Origin: an uncultured Eubacteriales bacterium
GTDB taxonomy: Bacteria > Bacillota > Clostridia > Tissierellales > Peptoniphilaceae
DNA length: 41,628 nt
NCBI GenBank assembly: GCA_902488815.1
Contig: CABTXP010000008.1
Span: 1-41,628, forward strand
Reading direction: 5' to 3'
The notes under the pieces were generated by a model. It saw nothing but the letters and a program-made list of their open reading frames with translations. It searched no databases and was not told where the DNA came from. This document shows positions 1 through 8,218 of the stretch, in pieces. A program made the position numbers and the translations under genes. The stretch's first letter is position 1. Each line of letters starts with the position of its first letter.

Positions 1-22
1 CAGACGTGTGCTCTTCCGATCT
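1..22. other. Residual Illumina adapter sequence
   Basis: These bases match the 3' end of the standard Illumina TruSeq read-2 adapter, including its diagnostic GCTCTTCCGATCT ending. They are a library artefact, not genomic DNA. Real sequence begins at about base 23, inside the U-tract of the terminator of the amino-acid transport operon. The contig therefore ends here, and nothing can be said about genes further left. Confidence 0.95.
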
Positions 23-23
23 A

Positions 24-62
24 TTATAAAAAAATAAGGACACCTCTTTCGAAATGTCCTTC
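24..62 (-). terminator. Rho-independent terminator of the amino-acid ABC operon
   Basis: On the minus strand AAGGACA (55-61) pairs with TGTCCTT (36-42) around a 12-base loop, followed by a T-rich tract at 26-34. It begins four bases after the stop codon of the ATPase gene. Confidence 0.8.
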
Positions 63-65
63 CAT

Positions 66-788
66 TTATAAAACCTTGCCCAAAAAATCTTTAAGCCTGT
101 CGTTTTTCGGATTTTGAAAAATTTCTTCAGCTCTTCCTTCTTCAACTACTGTTCCATCGTCCATAAATATAATTCTGTCTCCCACTTCTCTTGCAAATCC
201 CATTTCATGTGTCACGACTACCATTGTCATGCCGTCGTCGGCAAGGTCCTTCATTACGGAAAGAACTTCACCTACCATCTCTGGGTCTAGGGCGGAAGTA
301 GGTTCGTCAAAGAGAAGTACCTCCGGGTCCATTGCAAGGGCTCTTACAATTGCAATCCTTTGAGACTGACCTCCCGAAAGCTGTGCGGGGTATGCGTCCA
401 TTTTGTCCAAGAGACCGACTCTGTCTAAAAGTTTTTCGGCCTTTTCTACCGCCTCATCTCTTCCCACTTTTTTTACAAGCACGGGCGCAAGTATAATATT
501 TTCCAAAACGGTTTTGTTTTTAAACAAATTAAAATTTTGAAACACCATGCCCATGTTCTCGCGAATTTTATTTATGTCCACGTCCTTTGCGGTAATATCT
601 TTGCCGTCAAAAAATATTTGTCCTGCTGTCGGCACTTCAAGTAAGTTTAAACATCTTAAAAAAGTACTCTTGCCGCTACCTGAGGGTCCGATAATTACAA
701 CTACTTCTCCGTCCTCTATCTTTTGATTAATTCCCTTTAATACTTTTAACTTACCAAAGGTCTTTTCCAAATTAATTGTTTCTATCAT
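66..788 (-). CDS. Polar amino acid ABC transporter ATP-binding protein (GlnQ/HisP type)
   Basis: This is the cytoplasmic ATPase that powers a polar amino-acid importer with the permease and binding protein encoded just upstream. The 240 residues are typical for the family. Walker A GPSGSGKST lies at residues 34-42, followed by the Q-loop, the LSGGQ signature (here LSGGQSQR), Walker B LLFDEPTSALD and the H-loop VVVTHEMGFA. All catalytic residues are present. The start overlaps the end of the permease gene by 17 bases, so the two are translationally coupled. The substrate cannot be read from the ATPase; glutamine, cystine or arginine are all possible. Confidence 0.93.
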   Translation of the reverse strand: MIETINLEKTFGKLKVLKGINQKIEDGEVVVIIGPSGSGKSTFLRCLNLLEVPTAGQIFFDGKDITAKDVDINKIRENMGMVFQNFNLFKNKTVLENIILAPVLVKKVGRDEAVEKAEKLLDRVGLLDKMDAYPAQLSGGQSQRIAIVRALAMDPEVLLFDEPTSALDPEMVGEVLSVMKDLADDGMTMVVVTHEMGFAREVGDRIIFMDDGTVVEEGRAEEIFQNPKNDRLKDFLGKVL

Positions 789-1455
789 AGCTTAACTTCC
801 TTTCCAAAGCTCCCATGCCCTTTGAAAGTAAAAATGTCATTATCAAATAGACAAGTGCCGTGTAGTACAAAGGTCTTGTGGAGTAAGTTGTGGCATATAA
901 ATTTTTGCCTGCATACATAAGATCCGCAATTCCCACTGTAAATACAATTGAGGACTCTTTAATAAGTGCTATAAATTCGTTGACCAAAGCCGGCAATATA
1001 TTTCTTACCGCCTGAGGTATTATTACTTCTCTCATGGCTTGACCGTAAGTTAGGCCTAAGGACCTGGCTCCTTCCATTTGACCCTTCTCTACCGATTGAA
1101 TGCCGCCTCTTATTACTTCAGCCACATAGGCTGCGGAGTTTAAAGATATGGCAAGAGAGCAGAGAAATATCGGATGGCGAAGCACCGATAGCTCCATAGG
1201 TATTATGTCCTTCAGTCCGAAATAAACTATCATCATTTGAACTATCATTGGCGTGCCTCTCACTATTTCCACATAAGCTGTAGAGATAAAGTTTAAAAAT
1301 TTATTTTTTGACAGCCTTAGTAGAGCTATTATGGTGCCGAAAATTAATCCGAAAACTATTCCCAATAGAGAAATGACGATTGTGTTTAAAGCCCCTCTTA
1401 AAAATACGTATTTATTTTTTGAAATAAATTGTATCTGTCTTTCTATAAAGCTCAT
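772..1455 (-). CDS. Polar amino acid ABC transporter permease (HisM/GlnP type)
   Basis: This is the membrane subunit of the importer, 227 residues. It has about five hydrophobic segments, starting with one at about residues 19-45, and the cytoplasmic EAA coupling motif EGARSLGLTYGQAMREV near residues 128-144, which docks on the ATPase. There is only one permease gene, so the complex is probably a permease homodimer with two ATPase copies (family inference). The gene lies 40 bases downstream of the binding-protein gene and overlaps the ATPase gene. The start has a good upstream AAGGAG. Confidence 0.93.
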   Translation of the reverse strand: MSFIERQIQFISKNKYVFLRGALNTIVISLLGIVFGLIFGTIIALLRLSKNKFLNFISTAYVEIVRGTPMIVQMMIVYFGLKDIIPMELSVLRHPIFLCSLAISLNSAAYVAEVIRGGIQSVEKGQMEGARSLGLTYGQAMREVIIPQAVRNILPALVNEFIALIKESSIVFTVGIADLMYAGKNLYATTYSTRPLYYTALVYLIMTFLLSKGMGALERKLSYDRNN

Positions 1456-1495
1456 TTTTTCTCCTTAATGTAAAAAATCCCTATGAGGGGATTCT

Positions 1496-2332
1496 TTACT
1501 TGTTTTCATTTATTTCTTTTGTAGAAATTTCCACATATTGATTAAACCATGAGGTAACTTTGTCGTCTTTTTGCAAGTCACTTATTACTTCGTTTATAAC
1601 TTCAAGTAACTCCGGATTTCCCTTTTTAACTGCAACGGCATTACCTTCTTCATCAGGCACATCTAAGTCTTCTATTAAAGCCACGTCGTCATTTGCATAG
1701 GCAAATTGTTTTGCGGCAAGCTCCGCCATAAACAAGCAGTCAAAGGTATTGTTTTTAAGTTCCATCAAAAGGTTATTGTTGTTTTCAAGACCTGTTACAG
1801 TTGCATCAAAGTTTGCTTCGGCATATTGTTGTTGAATGGAAGCCATTTGAGTTCCGATTTTTTTGCCTTTTAAATCCTCTATGGATTTAAAGTTTCCTTC
1901 TTCGCCCTTTCTCACAAGAAGAACCTGTCCTCCTGAATAATATGCTTCGGAAAAATCCACTTCTTTCATTCTCTCAGGGCTTGCCACCATACCTGCAAGT
2001 ACAATGTCTATGTCATCTGCATTTAGTGAATTCAAAAGGCCTGTAAAGTCCATGTTCTTAATAACAAGTTTTACGCCTAATTTATCGGCGATTGCCTTTG
2101 CAATCTCAATGTCAACTCCCACAATGTTTTGATCTTTTCCGGTTACTTGTATCCATTCCATAGGCGGATAGTCTGCCGACGTACCCATGACAAGTTCGCC
2201 TTTTTCTTTTATCTGATCTAATTTTGTCTTACCTTCGCTCTGTTTTTGTCCGCCGTCCTTACCACACGCAAATAAAAATGTAAGGGACAGAACTAATAAT
2301 AATATAATTGATTTTTGTATTGATTTTTTCAT
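1496..2332 (-). CDS. Amino acid ABC transporter substrate-binding lipoprotein
   Basis: This is the extracellular solute receptor for the importer, 278 residues. The N-terminus has a lysine-rich start, a hydrophobic segment and a lipobox ending LFAC (Cys23), so it should be lipid-anchored on the outer face of the membrane. The mature part is a periplasmic-binding-protein type 3 fold: an opening GTSADYPPMEW strand, VGVDIEIAKAIADKLG, and the DFSEAYYSGGQ hinge region. These are typical of polar amino-acid receptors, including glutamine, cystine and arginine types. An AGGAGGT site lies seven bases before the ATG. It is first in its operon and follows a 150-base leader with a possible upstream ORF. 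Confidence 0.93.
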   Translation of the reverse strand: MKKSIQKSIILLLVLSLTFLFACGKDGGQKQSEGKTKLDQIKEKGELVMGTSADYPPMEWIQVTGKDQNIVGVDIEIAKAIADKLGVKLVIKNMDFTGLLNSLNADDIDIVLAGMVASPERMKEVDFSEAYYSGGQVLLVRKGEEGNFKSIEDLKGKKIGTQMASIQQQYAEANFDATVTGLENNNNLLMELKNNTFDCLFMAELAAKQFAYANDDVALIEDLDVPDEEGNAVAVKKGNPELLEVINEVISDLQKDDKVTSWFNQYVEISTKEINENK

Positions 2333-2350
2333 AATGACCTCCTGTAAATT

Positions 2351-2455
2351 TTATTCCATCTTAAAGCTTTCACAGGGTCTCATGGATTTGGAGGTATGTA
2401 AAAAGTTTTTGTCCATACTCATCCAACTGCTCTTGACATATATTTGAGTATTCAA
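2351..2455 (-). CDS. Candidate 34-residue upstream ORF in the transporter leader
   Basis: I do not recognise this peptide. It begins with TTG, eight bases after a strong AAGGAGG (2464-2470), and runs 34 codons to TAA, ending 18 bases before the transporter ATG. It includes the stretch SSWMSMDKNFLHTSKSM and one Cys near RPCESFK. It has no run of a single amino acid, unlike classical attenuator leader peptides. It lies wholly in the leader made from the promoter at 2487-2515. The same bases can form alternative hairpins (see findings), so the region could act as a structured RNA rather than as a peptide. The ribosome site is the main support for translation. Confidence 0.45.
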   Translation of the reverse strand: MNTQIYVKSSWMSMDKNFLHTSKSMRPCESFKME

Positions 2456-2486
2456 GATTAAGGCCTCCTTTTAAGTAATTGAAACT

Positions 2487-2515
2487 ATTATAGAATAGAC
2501 AAAATTTCTTTTCAA
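2487..2515 (-). promoter_or_regulatory. Sigma-A promoter of the amino-acid ABC operon
   Basis: The minus strand reads TTGAAA (2510-2515), a 17-base spacer, then TATAAT (2487-2492). Transcription should start near 2480, giving a leader of about 148 bases before the binding-protein ATG. Confidence 0.8.
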
Positions 2516-2555
2516 GCCTTTTTTGTGATAAAGTGTAAAATGATTTTCCTTTGCA

Positions 2556-2579
2556 ATAAAAAAAAGACCCGAAGGTCTT
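2556..2579 (-). terminator. Terminator of the uvrB-uvrA-ldt operon
   Basis: The stem AAGACC/GGTCTT closes a UUCG tetraloop on the minus strand and is followed by a run of T. The first two bases of the stem are the last two bases of the L,D-transpeptidase stop codon. Confidence 0.9.
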
Positions 2580-3372
2580 AAAAAACTAAGTTTTCTTCCA
2601 CAGATATTTCTTCCGCAGGTTGCGTTTGAGGAGCGGTGTTTTCCGCAGGTGTAGGTGAAGGTGCAGGAACGTCTTCCATTATTCCCCAGTCTTGATTTAC
2701 ACCCCAGTTGCGAAGCTCCGCATCAGTTCCGATCCAAACGGGCATGCCCACCTTTGCATATGGGAAGATAAAGGTTTCAATGTCGTAGTTAAACATTCTT
2801 ATACATCCGTTTGAAACATTCATCCCTATTTGCTTGGGAAGAATTGTGCCGTGAATGCCGTAGCCTGAGTATCCCTTTAAATTTAATCCCATCCATCTTT
2901 CACCAAGGGGATTTAAAGGATCGTCGGCAGCTCTCGGCGTATATTTTCCCGACATACCTCCCCATGCGGGGTTCTTTGCTTTCATCTTTATAGTACCCTT
3001 TGCAGATGGTGTAGGTGTCTGTGACGTGCCTATAGCTACGGGAAATTTGTACATGGGCTTGTCGTTATTGTACATTGTAAGCGTTCTTTGTGTCTTGTTA
3101 ACTACAATCCATCTGCCGGTTGTCGGGGAATTTGTAATTGTGTCCTTTACAAAAGATTTGGGATTGTAAAGGAGCGTCTTTGTATTTTCGTCCAACTTTC
3201 CCGTGACGGTTAAATTGTTTAAAGCTTGAAATCTTTTAATCTCGTGAGTTCTCTCCCAACCCTTCTTGTCTAAAAAGTGGTTAGGCCTCACAAATTGTTC
3301 CCCGTAGGAAAGGTTAAATGTAAAGATAAATATCAAAAGCGCTATTGATAAATTTTTAATAATTTTGTTCAT
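2578..3372 (-). CDS. Secreted L,D-transpeptidase (YkuD family) with peptidoglycan-binding segment
   Basis: The protein probably forms 3-3 crosslinks or attaches proteins in peptidoglycan outside the cell. Of 264 residues, the first 24 form a signal peptide (MNKIIK, a hydrophobic core, then SYG). Residues about 35-70 resemble a peptidoglycan-binding type 1 repeat (RFQALNNLTVTGKLDENT). The YkuD domain spans about 86-215 and carries the full catalytic signature HGT (His174) and SNGCIRM with nucleophile Cys190. A Pro/Thr/Glu-rich tail (about 235-264) follows the domain and may be a flexible wall-spanning end. The start lies three bases after the uvrA stop, so it is the last gene of a DNA-repair operon, an odd partner. 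Confidence 0.93.
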   Translation of the reverse strand: MNKIIKNLSIALLIFIFTFNLSYGEQFVRPNHFLDKKGWERTHEIKRFQALNNLTVTGKLDENTKTLLYNPKSFVKDTITNSPTTGRWIVVNKTQRTLTMYNNDKPMYKFPVAIGTSQTPTPSAKGTIKMKAKNPAWGGMSGKYTPRAADDPLNPLGERWMGLNLKGYSGYGIHGTILPKQIGMNVSNGCIRMFNYDIETFIFPYAKVGMPVWIGTDAELRNWGVNQDWGIMEDVPAPSPTPAENTAPQTQPAEEISVEENLVF

Positions 3373-3375
3373 CTC

Positions 3376-6189
3376 TTACCTCAATACTTTTTTCAAAAAT
3401 TGTCCCGTGTAGGACTTTTTAATCTTTGCAACTTCTTCAGGAGTTCCGGTGGCAATAATTTCTCCGCCCCCATCTCCTCCTTCCGGACCTAAATCTATTA
3501 TATAGTCCGCAGATTTTATTACGTCTAAATTGTGTTCAATTACTATTACAGTGTTGCCCTTGTCTACAAGGTCGTTTAACACCTTGATGAGTTTTTTTAC
3601 ATCTGCAAAATGAAGTCCCGTAGTAGGCTCGTCTAAAATGTAAATGGTCTTTCCCGTACTTACCTTTGAAAGTTCAAGAGCAAGTTTAATCCTTTGAGCT
3701 TCTCCTCCTGAAAGTTGTGTGGAGGGTTGTCCCAAAGTTATATATGAAAGTCCCACGTTTTTTAGAGTCTCAAGCCTTCTAAGTATTCGCGGATGGTTCT
3801 CAAAAAACTTTATAGCTTCTTCCACTCTCATGTCAAGTACGTCGGAAATATTTTTGCCCTTGTACTTCACTTCAAGTGTCTCTCTGTTGTATCTCTTACC
3901 CTTACATACTTCACATGGCACATATACGTCGGGCAAGAAGTGCATCTCAACTTTTTTAATTCCGTCTCCGGAGCAGGCTTCACATCGTCCGCCTTTTACA
4001 TTAAAACTGAATCTGCCTTTTTTATAGCCGCGCATCTTCGCCTCGTTTGTCGCCGCAAAGACATCTCTAATTATATCAAATGTTCCCGTGTATGTGGCGG
4101 GATTTGATCTCGGCGTTCTGCCTATAGGGCTTTGGTCTATGTTTACAACCTTGTCCAAGTGTTTAAGGCCCTTAATTTCTTTGTACTTCCCCGGCTTAAC
4201 CTTTGAGTTGTGGAGCTTTTGCATCAGCGCCTTGTATAGAACTTCGTTTATTAAAGAACTTTTGCCGCTGCCGCTTACTCCTGTCACTGCTACAAATTTG
4301 CCAAGGGGAATTTTTACATCTACGCTTTTTAAATTATTTTTTTCGGCTCCTTTTATTTCTATAAAATTACCGTTTCCTTCTCTTCTCTTTTCAGGCACGT
4401 CTATTTTTTCTCTGCCGCTTAAAAAAGCGCCGGTTATAGATTCTTTCACCTTCATTATTTCCTTTGCCGTGCCTTGAGCCACAATGTGACCCCCTTCATC
4501 TCCGGCGCCGGGACCTATGTCTACAATTTGATCCGCCATGTACATAGTGTCTTCGTCGTGTTCCACCACGATTAAAGTGTTGCCTATGTCCGTAAGACTT
4601 CGTAGAGAATGTAAAAGTTTTTCATTGTCCCTTTGATGAAGGCCGATGGAAGGCTCATCAAGAACATAGATGACCCCCACAAGTTGAGATCCGATTTGAG
4701 TAGCAAGGCGAATACGCTGTGCCTCTCCACCTGAAAGTGTCCCCGTCATGCGAGAGAGGGTCAAGTATCCCAAGCCAACCTCGTATAAAAATCCCAAGCG
4801 AGATTTAACTTCTTTTAAAATTTGCTCTCCGATAATAGTTTCTTCTTTGTTAAGCTTTAAGTTGTTAAAAAATTCCAAAGCTTTATCTACGGAAAGCTCC
4901 GTCAATTCAAATATATTAAGTCCGTTTATTTTAAAGGACAGGGAACTGTCTTTAAGTCTGGAGCCGTGGCAGTGAGGGCACTCCTCATCAGCCATAAACT
5001 CGCCTACACGACCTTTGACGGCATCAGATGATGATTCCATGTATCTGCGCTTTAAGTTGCGCTTAATTCCTTCAAAGGTACCTGCATAGTCTTTGTATCC
5101 GCTGAAGTATGAATCAAAAGAAAATTTCAACTTGTTACTTGAGCCGTTAAAGAGTGCGGATATAAATTCCTTCGGCGCATTTTTTATAGGCTCATCTATT
5201 GGAAAGTCGTATGCCTTCGCCAAATTTTTTATCATTTCGTAGTAGTATGTGCCTTGGGAATTTGAATAGCAGGCAACTGCACCTTCTTTTATAGAAAGGT
5301 CTTTGTTGGGAATTACAAGGTCCTCATCTACTTCTTTTGAAAATCCTAAGCCGTTACATGTAGGGCAGGCTCCTATGGGAGAGTTAAAGGAAAAAGATCT
5401 TGGCGACACTTCTTCAATTACCGTGCCGCATGAAGGGCACATGAGCTTTGAAGAAAATGTCATGACTTTTTCTCCCATTAAATCTACATTTACAAGTCCG
5501 TCCGCCAAGTTTAAAGCAAGCTCCAAACTCTCTGCAAGACGTGACCTTATTCCCTCTTTTATAATAAGTCTGTCCACCACAACGGAAATGCTGTGGTTAA
5601 AATTCTTTTTAAGTTCAGGGACTTCGTCGATTTCGTACATTTCTCCGTCGACAATAACTCTTATATAGCCTTCTTTTTTAATTCGGTCTAAAAGCTTTTT
5701 GAAAGTTCCCTTGCGATTTCTGACTATTGGCGCCAATATTTGAATTTTGGTTCTCTCTTCAAGTTCTAAAATTTCATCCACCATTTGATCAATTGAGTAG
5801 GATGTAATTTCCGTGCCGCAGTTGTGACAATAAGGCCTTCCGATTTTTGCATACATAAGCCTTAGGTAGTCGTAAATTTCCGTAGTGGTCCCCACAGTTG
5901 ACCTGGGATTTTGGGATGTAGTCTTTTGGTCAATGGAAATTGCAGGGCTCATGCCTTCAATATATTCCACATCGGGCTTGTCCATTTGTCCCAAGAACTG
6001 TCTGGCATATGAGGACAAACTTTCCACATACCTTCTCTGTCCTTCGGCATAAATTGTGTCAAAGGCAAGAGAACTTTTGCCACTGCCGGAAAGTCCTGTA
6101 AAAACTATGAATTTATTCCGAGGAAGTACCAGGTCCACGTTTTTTAAATTGTGTTCCTTGGCTCCCTTTATTATTATTTTATCTGCCAT
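3376..6189 (-). CDS. uvrA: UvrABC excinuclease subunit A
   Basis: UvrA is the damage-sensing ATPase of nucleotide excision repair; it loads UvrB on damaged DNA. The 937 residues match the family (E. coli about 940). The first ATPase half has Walker A GLSGSGKSS at 32-40. The zinc modules are visible as CPSCG...CPTCNGLG (about 251-283) and CEACSGDG...CEVCKG in the second half. Both signatures, LSGGEAQRIRLA and LSGGEAQRIKLA, are intact, as are the Walker B DEPSIGLHQRD and DEPTTGLHFAD segments. Its ATG overlaps the uvrB stop by one base (TAATG), so the two are coupled. I see no SOS-type operator near the operon start. Confidence 0.98.
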   Translation of the reverse strand: MADKIIIKGAKEHNLKNVDLVLPRNKFIVFTGLSGSGKSSLAFDTIYAEGQRRYVESLSSYARQFLGQMDKPDVEYIEGMSPAISIDQKTTSQNPRSTVGTTTEIYDYLRLMYAKIGRPYCHNCGTEITSYSIDQMVDEILELEERTKIQILAPIVRNRKGTFKKLLDRIKKEGYIRVIVDGEMYEIDEVPELKKNFNHSISVVVDRLIIKEGIRSRLAESLELALNLADGLVNVDLMGEKVMTFSSKLMCPSCGTVIEEVSPRSFSFNSPIGACPTCNGLGFSKEVDEDLVIPNKDLSIKEGAVACYSNSQGTYYYEMIKNLAKAYDFPIDEPIKNAPKEFISALFNGSSNKLKFSFDSYFSGYKDYAGTFEGIKRNLKRRYMESSSDAVKGRVGEFMADEECPHCHGSRLKDSSLSFKINGLNIFELTELSVDKALEFFNNLKLNKEETIIGEQILKEVKSRLGFLYEVGLGYLTLSRMTGTLSGGEAQRIRLATQIGSQLVGVIYVLDEPSIGLHQRDNEKLLHSLRSLTDIGNTLIVVEHDEDTMYMADQIVDIGPGAGDEGGHIVAQGTAKEIMKVKESITGAFLSGREKIDVPEKRREGNGNFIEIKGAEKNNLKSVDVKIPLGKFVAVTGVSGSGKSSLINEVLYKALMQKLHNSKVKPGKYKEIKGLKHLDKVVNIDQSPIGRTPRSNPATYTGTFDIIRDVFAATNEAKMRGYKKGRFSFNVKGGRCEACSGDGIKKVEMHFLPDVYVPCEVCKGKRYNRETLEVKYKGKNISDVLDMRVEEAIKFFENHPRILRRLETLKNVGLSYITLGQPSTQLSGGEAQRIKLALELSKVSTGKTIYILDEPTTGLHFADVKKLIKVLNDLVDKGNTVIVIEHNLDVIKSADYIIDLGPEGGDGGGEIIATGTPEEVAKIKKSYTGQFLKKVLR

Positions 6190-8156
6190 TAATTATTCAA
6201 CATTCCTTTAAGATTTTTAATCTCGTCTCTAATTTCCGCAGCTCGTTCAAAGTCCAACATTTCCGCACACTTGAGCATTTCAATTCTAAGTCCTTCAATC
6301 ATTTCATTTATTTCAAAAGGATCGAAGTCGGAAGCGTCATACTCAACCTTTTCTTCCATTGCAACTTGGTTGGTCACAATATCTCTTATGCCCTTTGAAA
6401 CGGACTTGGGTGTAATGCCGTGCTTCTTGTTGTAATCGTCTTGGATTTTTCTTCTCCTGTTTGTCTCGTCAATAGTAACTTGCATAGATTGAGTTACGGT
6501 ATCTGCATACATAACAACATAGGAGTCCACATTTCTTGCGGCACGTCCTGCAGTTTGAATCAAGGAGGTCTCACTTCTTAAAAAGCCTTCCTTGTCCGCA
6601 TCAAGTATTGCGACCAAGGAAACTTCCGGCAAGTCCAAACCTTCACGCAAAAGATTTATACCCACAAGGACGTCATAAACTCCAAGTCGCAAGTCTCTTA
6701 TAATTTCCATTCTCTCAATTGTCTCCACGTCGGAGTGCATGTATGTCACCTTAATGCCCAGCTCTTTAAAGTGCTTGGTAAGGTCTTCCGCCATTTTTTT
6801 CGTAAGAGTTGTGACTAATGTTCTGTAGCCCTTCTCTTTTTGTATGTGTATCTCGTTTATTAAGTCGTCAATTTGATTTTTCGTTGGGCGTACAAAAATT
6901 TCAGGATCTAAAAGTCCCGTAGGTCTTATAATTTGCTCCACTCTGTTCTCTTCGTGTTCCTTTTCATAAGACCCCGGTGTTGCAGACACATATATACATT
7001 GGTTTTGCAGTGACTCAAACTCGTTAAACTTCAAAGGTCTGTTGTCAAGTGCCGAGGGCAGTCTGAAGCCGTAGTCCACCAAGGTCTGTTTACGAGATCT
7101 GTCGCCGTTAAACATGCCTCTTATTTGAGGTAGAGTGGCGTGAGACTCGTCTATTATTGTCAAAAAGTCCTTGGGAAAATAGTCGATTAATGTATATGGT
7201 CTCGACCCCGGCGCGCGTCCCGACAAATGTCTGGAGTAGTTTTCAATGCCGCTGCAAAAGCCCATTTCCTGTAACATTTCAAGGTCGTACTCCGTCCTCT
7301 GCTCAAGTCTTTGAGCTTCCAAAAGTTTTTCTTCGTCACGAAGGACTCTCAGTCTGTCTTCCAGCTCTTCTCTTATAGTGGTTATGGCGTGCTGCACTTT
7401 TCCTGTTGTCGTTGCAAAGTGAGATGCAGGCCAAAGGCTTGCAAATTTTTTGTAGCCAAGTACCTCTCCCGTGAGAGCATTTATCTCCGCAATTCTGTCT
7501 ATCTCGTCGCCGAAAAATTCCACGCGAATTGATTTTTCAGAAGATGATGCAGGGAAAATTTCAAGAACATCTCCCCTTGCTCTAAAAGTACCACGGACAA
7601 AGTTTATGTCGTTACGCACATATTGAATGTCTACAAGGTGTCTCATAATGTCGTCACGGGATCTTTCCATGCCGGGACGAAGAGAGACCATGAGCTCCTT
7701 ATAGTCCACCGGGTCGCCTAAGCCGTATATACATGAGACGGATGCCACAATAATTACATCTCGCCTTTCAAATAGAGACATAGTCGCCGAGTGACGTAGC
7801 TCATCAATTTCGTCGTTAATGGACGAGTCCTTTGCAATAAAAGTGTCCGTCTGAGGCACATATGCCTCCGGTTGGTAGTAGTCGTAGTAGGACACAAAGT
7901 ATTCCACTGCATTCTCCGGGAAAAATTCTTTAAACTCTCCCGCCAATTGATATGCCAAGGTCTTGTTGTGTGCAATGACAAGGGTGGGCTTTTGAGTCCT
8001 TTCAATAATGTTTGCCATTGTAAAGGTCTTGCCGCTTCCCGTAACCCCAACCAAGGTCTGATGTTTTTTATTTTCATTTATGCCCTCAACCAATGAGTCA
8101 ATCGCTTTAATTTGATCTCCCATTGGTTTGAATTTTGAATGTATTTTAAATTCCAT
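6189..8156 (-). CDS. uvrB: UvrABC excinuclease subunit B
   Basis: UvrB is the helicase-like subunit that verifies damage and recruits UvrC. The 655 residues are full length. Walker A GVTGSGKT lies at 37-44, and the damage-probing beta-hairpin (YYDYYQPEAYVP) at 90-101. The DESH box, the helicase motifs near QTAGRAARN and the C-terminal UVR domain for UvrC contact (about 618-653, ending EIRDEIKNLKGML) are all present. The ribosome site is a GGTGAT close to the ATG. It is the first gene of uvrB-uvrA-ldt. A TATAAT at 8203-8208 could be a -10 element, but I see no good -35 for it. Confidence 0.98.
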   Translation of the reverse strand: MEFKIHSKFKPMGDQIKAIDSLVEGINENKKHQTLVGVTGSGKTFTMANIIERTQKPTLVIAHNKTLAYQLAGEFKEFFPENAVEYFVSYYDYYQPEAYVPQTDTFIAKDSSINDEIDELRHSATMSLFERRDVIIVASVSCIYGLGDPVDYKELMVSLRPGMERSRDDIMRHLVDIQYVRNDINFVRGTFRARGDVLEIFPASSSEKSIRVEFFGDEIDRIAEINALTGEVLGYKKFASLWPASHFATTTGKVQHAITTIREELEDRLRVLRDEEKLLEAQRLEQRTEYDLEMLQEMGFCSGIENYSRHLSGRAPGSRPYTLIDYFPKDFLTIIDESHATLPQIRGMFNGDRSRKQTLVDYGFRLPSALDNRPLKFNEFESLQNQCIYVSATPGSYEKEHEENRVEQIIRPTGLLDPEIFVRPTKNQIDDLINEIHIQKEKGYRTLVTTLTKKMAEDLTKHFKELGIKVTYMHSDVETIERMEIIRDLRLGVYDVLVGINLLREGLDLPEVSLVAILDADKEGFLRSETSLIQTAGRAARNVDSYVVMYADTVTQSMQVTIDETNRRRKIQDDYNKKHGITPKSVSKGIRDIVTNQVAMEEKVEYDASDFDPFEINEMIEGLRIEMLKCAEMLDFERAAEIRDEIKNLKGMLNN

Positions 8157-8166
8157 TTAATCACCA

Positions 8167-8201
8167 CAAAAAAAATATAGAGCCACTTTGTGACCCTATA
8201 T
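8167..8201 (-). terminator. Terminator-like hairpin between the Dlt-like operon and uvrB
   Basis: On the minus strand ATATAGGGTCAC (8190-8201) pairs with GTGGCTCTATAT (8175-8186), with two G-U pairs, around an AAA loop, followed by a T-tract. It ends the transcript from upstream. The uvrB ribosome site follows directly, so it could also sit in the uvrB leader. Confidence 0.7.
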
Positions 8202-8218
8202 TATTATAACATATGTGT

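Noticed and set aside
2333..2480. Known riboswitch (lysine, glutamine or T-box) in the amino-acid transporter leader
   Set aside because: None of the conserved core sequences of these classes, such as a T-box AGGGTGGNACC, is present.
8203..8208. TATAAT before uvrB as a promoter
   Set aside because: No acceptable -35 lies 15-19 bases upstream, and the start would fall inside the terminator stem.
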